From JAISGQ01 sp964500965 (GTDB lineage Bacteria; Bacillota; Clostridia; Oscillospirales; Acutalibacteraceae), in contig CAZCQZ010000058.1 of NCBI GenBank assembly GCA_964500965.1, positions 1 to 8,631 of the forward strand: DNA of 8,631 bases, written 5' to 3'. Below the pieces are notes generated by a model. That model was given only the letters and a program-made list of their open reading frames with translations, had not been told where the DNA came from and did not search any database. How positions within the stretch are numbered: the first letter of the stretch is position 1; each line of letters begins with the position of its first letter. The position numbers were made by a program, and so were the translations under genes. Positions 6,934 through 8,631 of this stretch are shown one piece after another.

Positions 6934-8097
6934 CTACAGTGCAGATTTACCGTTTTTACTGTTTCTAATCGAATAGGTGCGTTCGGTTTCCGTGCCGCTT
7001 TCAAAGGCGTACCAGTCGCCGCTTACTCCGGTCAGATTTATTGCGCTTGAATAGGCAAACACAGTTGATATACTCTCGCTGTTATGCTCGATTTTATATA
7101 CCGCACTGCCGCTCTCCGTTGTCACTGCAAAACAAAGCCATGTATCGTTTGCCGCAAATGATGACATTTCACCGCCGGTCAGTGCGGAAATATCCCAACG
7201 CACAAGTCCGTTGCCGTTTTCATCAAATCTCGTCAGATACTTTTCATCGCCCTCGGCTTTTACGGCATAAATATATCCGCCGCCAAGCTGATAATCGGAT
7301 ATGCCTCCTATTACAAGCTTGTCGTCGCTCCCGTCCGCTTTCATCGAATACACTCCGGATACATCGGAATCGGACAGCGTATAATACACTCTGCCGTTCA
7401 TATAACCGAAGTTTGACACTTCGCCGCTCACAAGCGTTTCGTCTGAATACAGCACCGTCAAAGCCTTGCCGTTTTCTCTGAGATAGTAATAAATATCTCC
7501 CTCGGCAATAAAATATCCCAATGAATATGCCTGTTCAGAGGTATAGTCAAGAACTGTTTCGGCTGTGTGTTCTTCTGATGCACCCGTCTTTATGCGTTTT
7601 ACACAATTGTCCTCCCTGAAATACAGGTACTCCCCGTCCGATTGCAAATCAGTTGCGCTTACGCTGTCGTAAATGCTTCTGTAACTCTCGTCCGCGCTTC
7701 TGCACATTATGCTTCCGTCCGCTATGTAATACAAACTGTCCCCCACTGCGATTTGCAGTGACGGCTCACGTGAGTTTTCTCTCATCTCATATGCCGCCGT
7801 TTTTAAGTCACCCTCGCAGGAGCATGAGCAGGACTTTGCGCCGCTTACGATAAGCAACACAATGCCTAAAACAAGCAGTGGCAGAGACACCGTCAGTATC
7901 AGTATTCTGCCGTCTTTGCGCACAGCGGCGCCGAATCGGTAAAACAGATTGCCGAGCCAATCCATAACAGGATTAACTTTTACGCCCGAACGCGCGGACA
8001 GCGTTATGCTTCCTCTCTTTTTCCTTATTAACGTGCCGCAGTTCGGGCACGCCTTTCGCCCCTCGCTTATTACCGCATGGCATCTTTTGCATCTCAT
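6934..8097 (-). CDS. Zinc-ribbon, single-TM protein with seven-repeat propeller-like ectodomain
   Basis: Uncharacterised 387-aa membrane protein. The zinc ribbon has CKRC at C3/C6 and CPNC at C17/C20, followed by a basic stretch (IRKKRGS), an amphipathic-looking segment (44-58) and a transmembrane helix at about 65-86; basic residues before it predict the zinc ribbon inside. A cysteine cluster (C90, C92, C94) sits just outside the membrane. The ectodomain carries about seven similar units of 35-45 residues starting near 119, 155, 200, 235, 274, 318 and 361, each with a G/D-x-aromatic strand such as SLYYI, YLYFR, IYYYL, VYYTL or YIYAV. This resembles the DUF5050 / beta-propeller-like repeats of Clostridia surface proteins; seven units would fit a closed propeller. 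The ATG at 8097 has GGGGTG (complement of 8105-8110) 7 nt upstream as a modest ribosome-binding site. First gene of an operon with cls. No enzyme motif is seen. Confidence 0.82.
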   Translation of the reverse strand: MRCKRCHAVISEGRKACPNCGTLIRKKRGSITLSARSGVKVNPVMDWLGNLFYRFGAAVRKDGRILILTVSLPLLVLGIVLLIVSGAKSCSCSCEGDLKTAAYEMRENSREPSLQIAVGDSLYYIADGSIMCRSADESYRSIYDSVSATDLQSDGEYLYFREDNCVKRIKTGASEEHTAETVLDYTSEQAYSLGYFIAEGDIYYYLRENGKALTVLYSDETLVSGEVSNFGYMNGRVYYTLSDSDVSGVYSMKADGSDDKLVIGGISDYQLGGGYIYAVKAEGDEKYLTRFDENGNGLVRWDISALTGGEMSSFAANDTWLCFAVTTESGSAVYKIEHNSESISTVFAYSSAINLTGVSGDWYAFESGTETERTYSIRNSKNGKSAL

Positions 8098-8134
8098 TAC
8101 AATACACCCCGAAGCTGTTCTTTTATATTGTCAG

Positions 8135-8145
8135 ATTATATTATA
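8135..8145 (-). promoter_or_regulatory. Possible -10 region for the zinc-ribbon/cls operon
   Basis: On the minus strand two overlapping TATAAT hexamers occur, at 8140-8135 and 8145-8140, about 40 nt upstream of the ATG at 8097. A start of transcription near 8128 would give a leader of about 30 nt containing the GGGGTG ribosome-binding site. No well-spaced -35 is visible: TTGTGC (8165-8160) is 19 nt from the nearer hexamer and matches the consensus poorly, and TTTACA (8159-8154) is too close. The hexamers lie inside the first unit of the tandem repeat array. Confidence 0.3.
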
Positions 8146-8283
8146 AATACTTGTGTAAAGCACAAGTAGGTGCGGAGCACCAAGCGGCAAAGCCGCAATT
8201 TAGATACCAATGTTCTCTCAGGCATCGAAAGGCTTGTTTTTCAAGGCTTTCGCTAATGCCGTGAGGTTATTATATCATAAATA

Positions 8284-8330
8284 CTTGTGCAAAGCACAAG
8301 CAGGTGCGAAGCACCAAGCGGCAAAGCCGC
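8284..8330. repeat. Triple mini-hairpin cluster in repeat unit 2 (also in units 1, 3 and 4)
   Basis: Three perfect short hairpins follow one another with 2-nt spacers: 8284-8300 (7-bp stem CTTGTGC, loop AAA), 8303-8315 (5-bp stem GGTGC, loop GAA) and 8318-8330 (5-bp stem GCGGC, loop AAA). All have a C-G closing pair around a purine tri-loop, giving the shared core GC-[AG]AA-GC. The same three structures recur 134 bp either side, with one wobble pair and one loop change in copy 1. Confidence 0.85.
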
Positions 8331-8350
8331 AATTTAGATACCAATGTTCT

Positions 8351-8399
8351 CTCAGGCATCGAAAGGCTTGTTTTTCAAGGCTTTCGCTAATGCCGTGAG
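8351..8399. repeat. Long imperfect hairpin in repeat unit 2 (also in units 1 and 3)
   Basis: The arms pair as CTCA/TGAG, GGCAT/ATGCC, CGAAAG/CTTTCG and CTTG/CAAG, for 19 base pairs in total. They are interrupted by one G-G mismatch (8366/8380), a 3-nt CTA bulge (8387-8389) and a single G bulge (8395). The loop is TTTTT (8371-8375); in unit 3 its first base is A (8505), so the only difference in this hairpin between copies lies in the loop. The fourth copy is cut inside the left arm. Confidence 0.82.
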
Positions 8400-8631
8400 G
8401 TTATTATAGCATAAATACTTGTGCAAAGCACAAGCAGGTGCGAAGCACCAAGCGGCAAAGCCGCAATTTAGATACCAATGTTCTCTCAGGCATCGAAAGG
8501 CTTGATTTTCAAGGCTTTCGCTAATGCCGTGAGGTTATTATAGCATAAATACTTGTGCAAAGCACAAGCAGGTGCGAAGCACCAAGCGGCAAAGCCGCAA
8601 TTTAGATACCAATGTTCTCTCAGGCATCGAA

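Larger units (their letters stand above)
8135..8631. repeat. 134-bp structured tandem repeat array, at least 3.7 copies
   Basis: Direct repeats of exactly 134 bp start at 8135, 8269, 8403 and 8537; the fourth copy is cut by the window end after 95 bp. Copies 1 and 2 differ at four positions (8142, 8156, 8167 and 8175 in copy 1). Copies 2 and 3 differ at two (8275/8409 and 8371/8505). Copies 3 and 4 are identical over the shared 95 bp. Each unit has an AT-rich entry, three short hairpins, a 20-nt spacer and one long imperfect hairpin. The unit length is not a multiple of three, reading frames do not persist in a conserved way, and there are no unique spacers, so this is neither a coding repeat nor CRISPR. 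It fills the ~500 bp upstream of the minus-strand operon and no gene is seen in it. It may be an intergenic structured repeat family, a mobile-element remnant or a tandem non-coding RNA. Confidence 0.93.

Noticed and set aside
7041..7481. Plus-strand ORF of 146 aa opposite the propeller-type gene
   Set aside because: Arg/Ser/His-rich shadow with no motif; the minus frame has zinc ribbon, TM helix and regular repeats.
8160..8175. GTAG tetranucleotide next to a hairpin, as in classical REP elements
   Set aside because: It occurs only in copy 1 because of a C-to-T change; copies 2-4 read GCAG, so it is not a conserved REP signature.
8210..8398. Small plus-strand ORF (62 aa) inside the repeats
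   Set aside because: It crosses a repeat boundary, the 134-bp period shifts the frame between units, it runs through the hairpins and it has no ribosome-binding site.
8135..8631. CRISPR array
   Set aside because: The whole 134-bp period is conserved with no unique spacers, and no cas gene is present.

Overview
The window looks like a chromosomal piece of a gut- or rumen-type Clostridia genome, most likely Ruminococcus or another Oscillospirales genus. Reasons: purine-rich Shine-Dalgarno sites (AGAAAGG, AAAGGTGG, GGAG) precede most genes; base composition is moderate (mid-40s % GC by eye); several membrane proteins carry an N-terminal zinc ribbon; one has the long Thr-rich linker common in Ruminococcus surface proteins; and the PTS_EIIC_2-type permease is typical of Firmicutes. 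The genus is an inference.

Left block, plus strand (62-5335): six closely spaced genes, probably one operon. In order they are an NDP-sugar pyrophosphorylase-like nucleotidyltransferase, a stand-alone PTS_EIIC_2-type membrane permease, three consecutive zinc-ribbon / single-TM / extracytoplasmic-domain proteins, and a biotin-protein ligase without a DNA-binding domain (BirA, group I). Gaps are 33, 33, 12 and 19 bp, then a 4-bp ATGA overlap. A 17-bp perfect hairpin (5331-5380) closes the block. It overlaps the birA stop codon and also serves the opposing operon, so it is probably a bidirectional terminator.

Right block, minus strand (8097-5383): two genes read toward the left block. The upstream one (8097-6934) is a fourth zinc-ribbon / TM protein, with a seven-repeat, propeller-like ectodomain. 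Twelve bp downstream is a cardiolipin synthase with two intact HKD motifs (6921-5383).

Right edge (8135-8631): a 134-bp tandem repeat, three full copies and a fourth cut by the window end. Each unit holds three short tri-loop hairpins and one long imperfect hairpin. No convincing gene lies there.

The most unusual signals are (i) four different membrane proteins in 8.6 kb that all place their zinc-ribbon cysteines at residues 3, 6, 17 and 20, three of them in tandem with a G-[KR]-W-initiated ectodomain, and (ii) the highly structured 134-bp repeat array. The zinc-ribbon proteins may form an envelope-sensing or scaffolding set linked to lipid (Cls) and glycoconjugate (nucleotidyltransferase) metabolism, but that role is inferred from context only.
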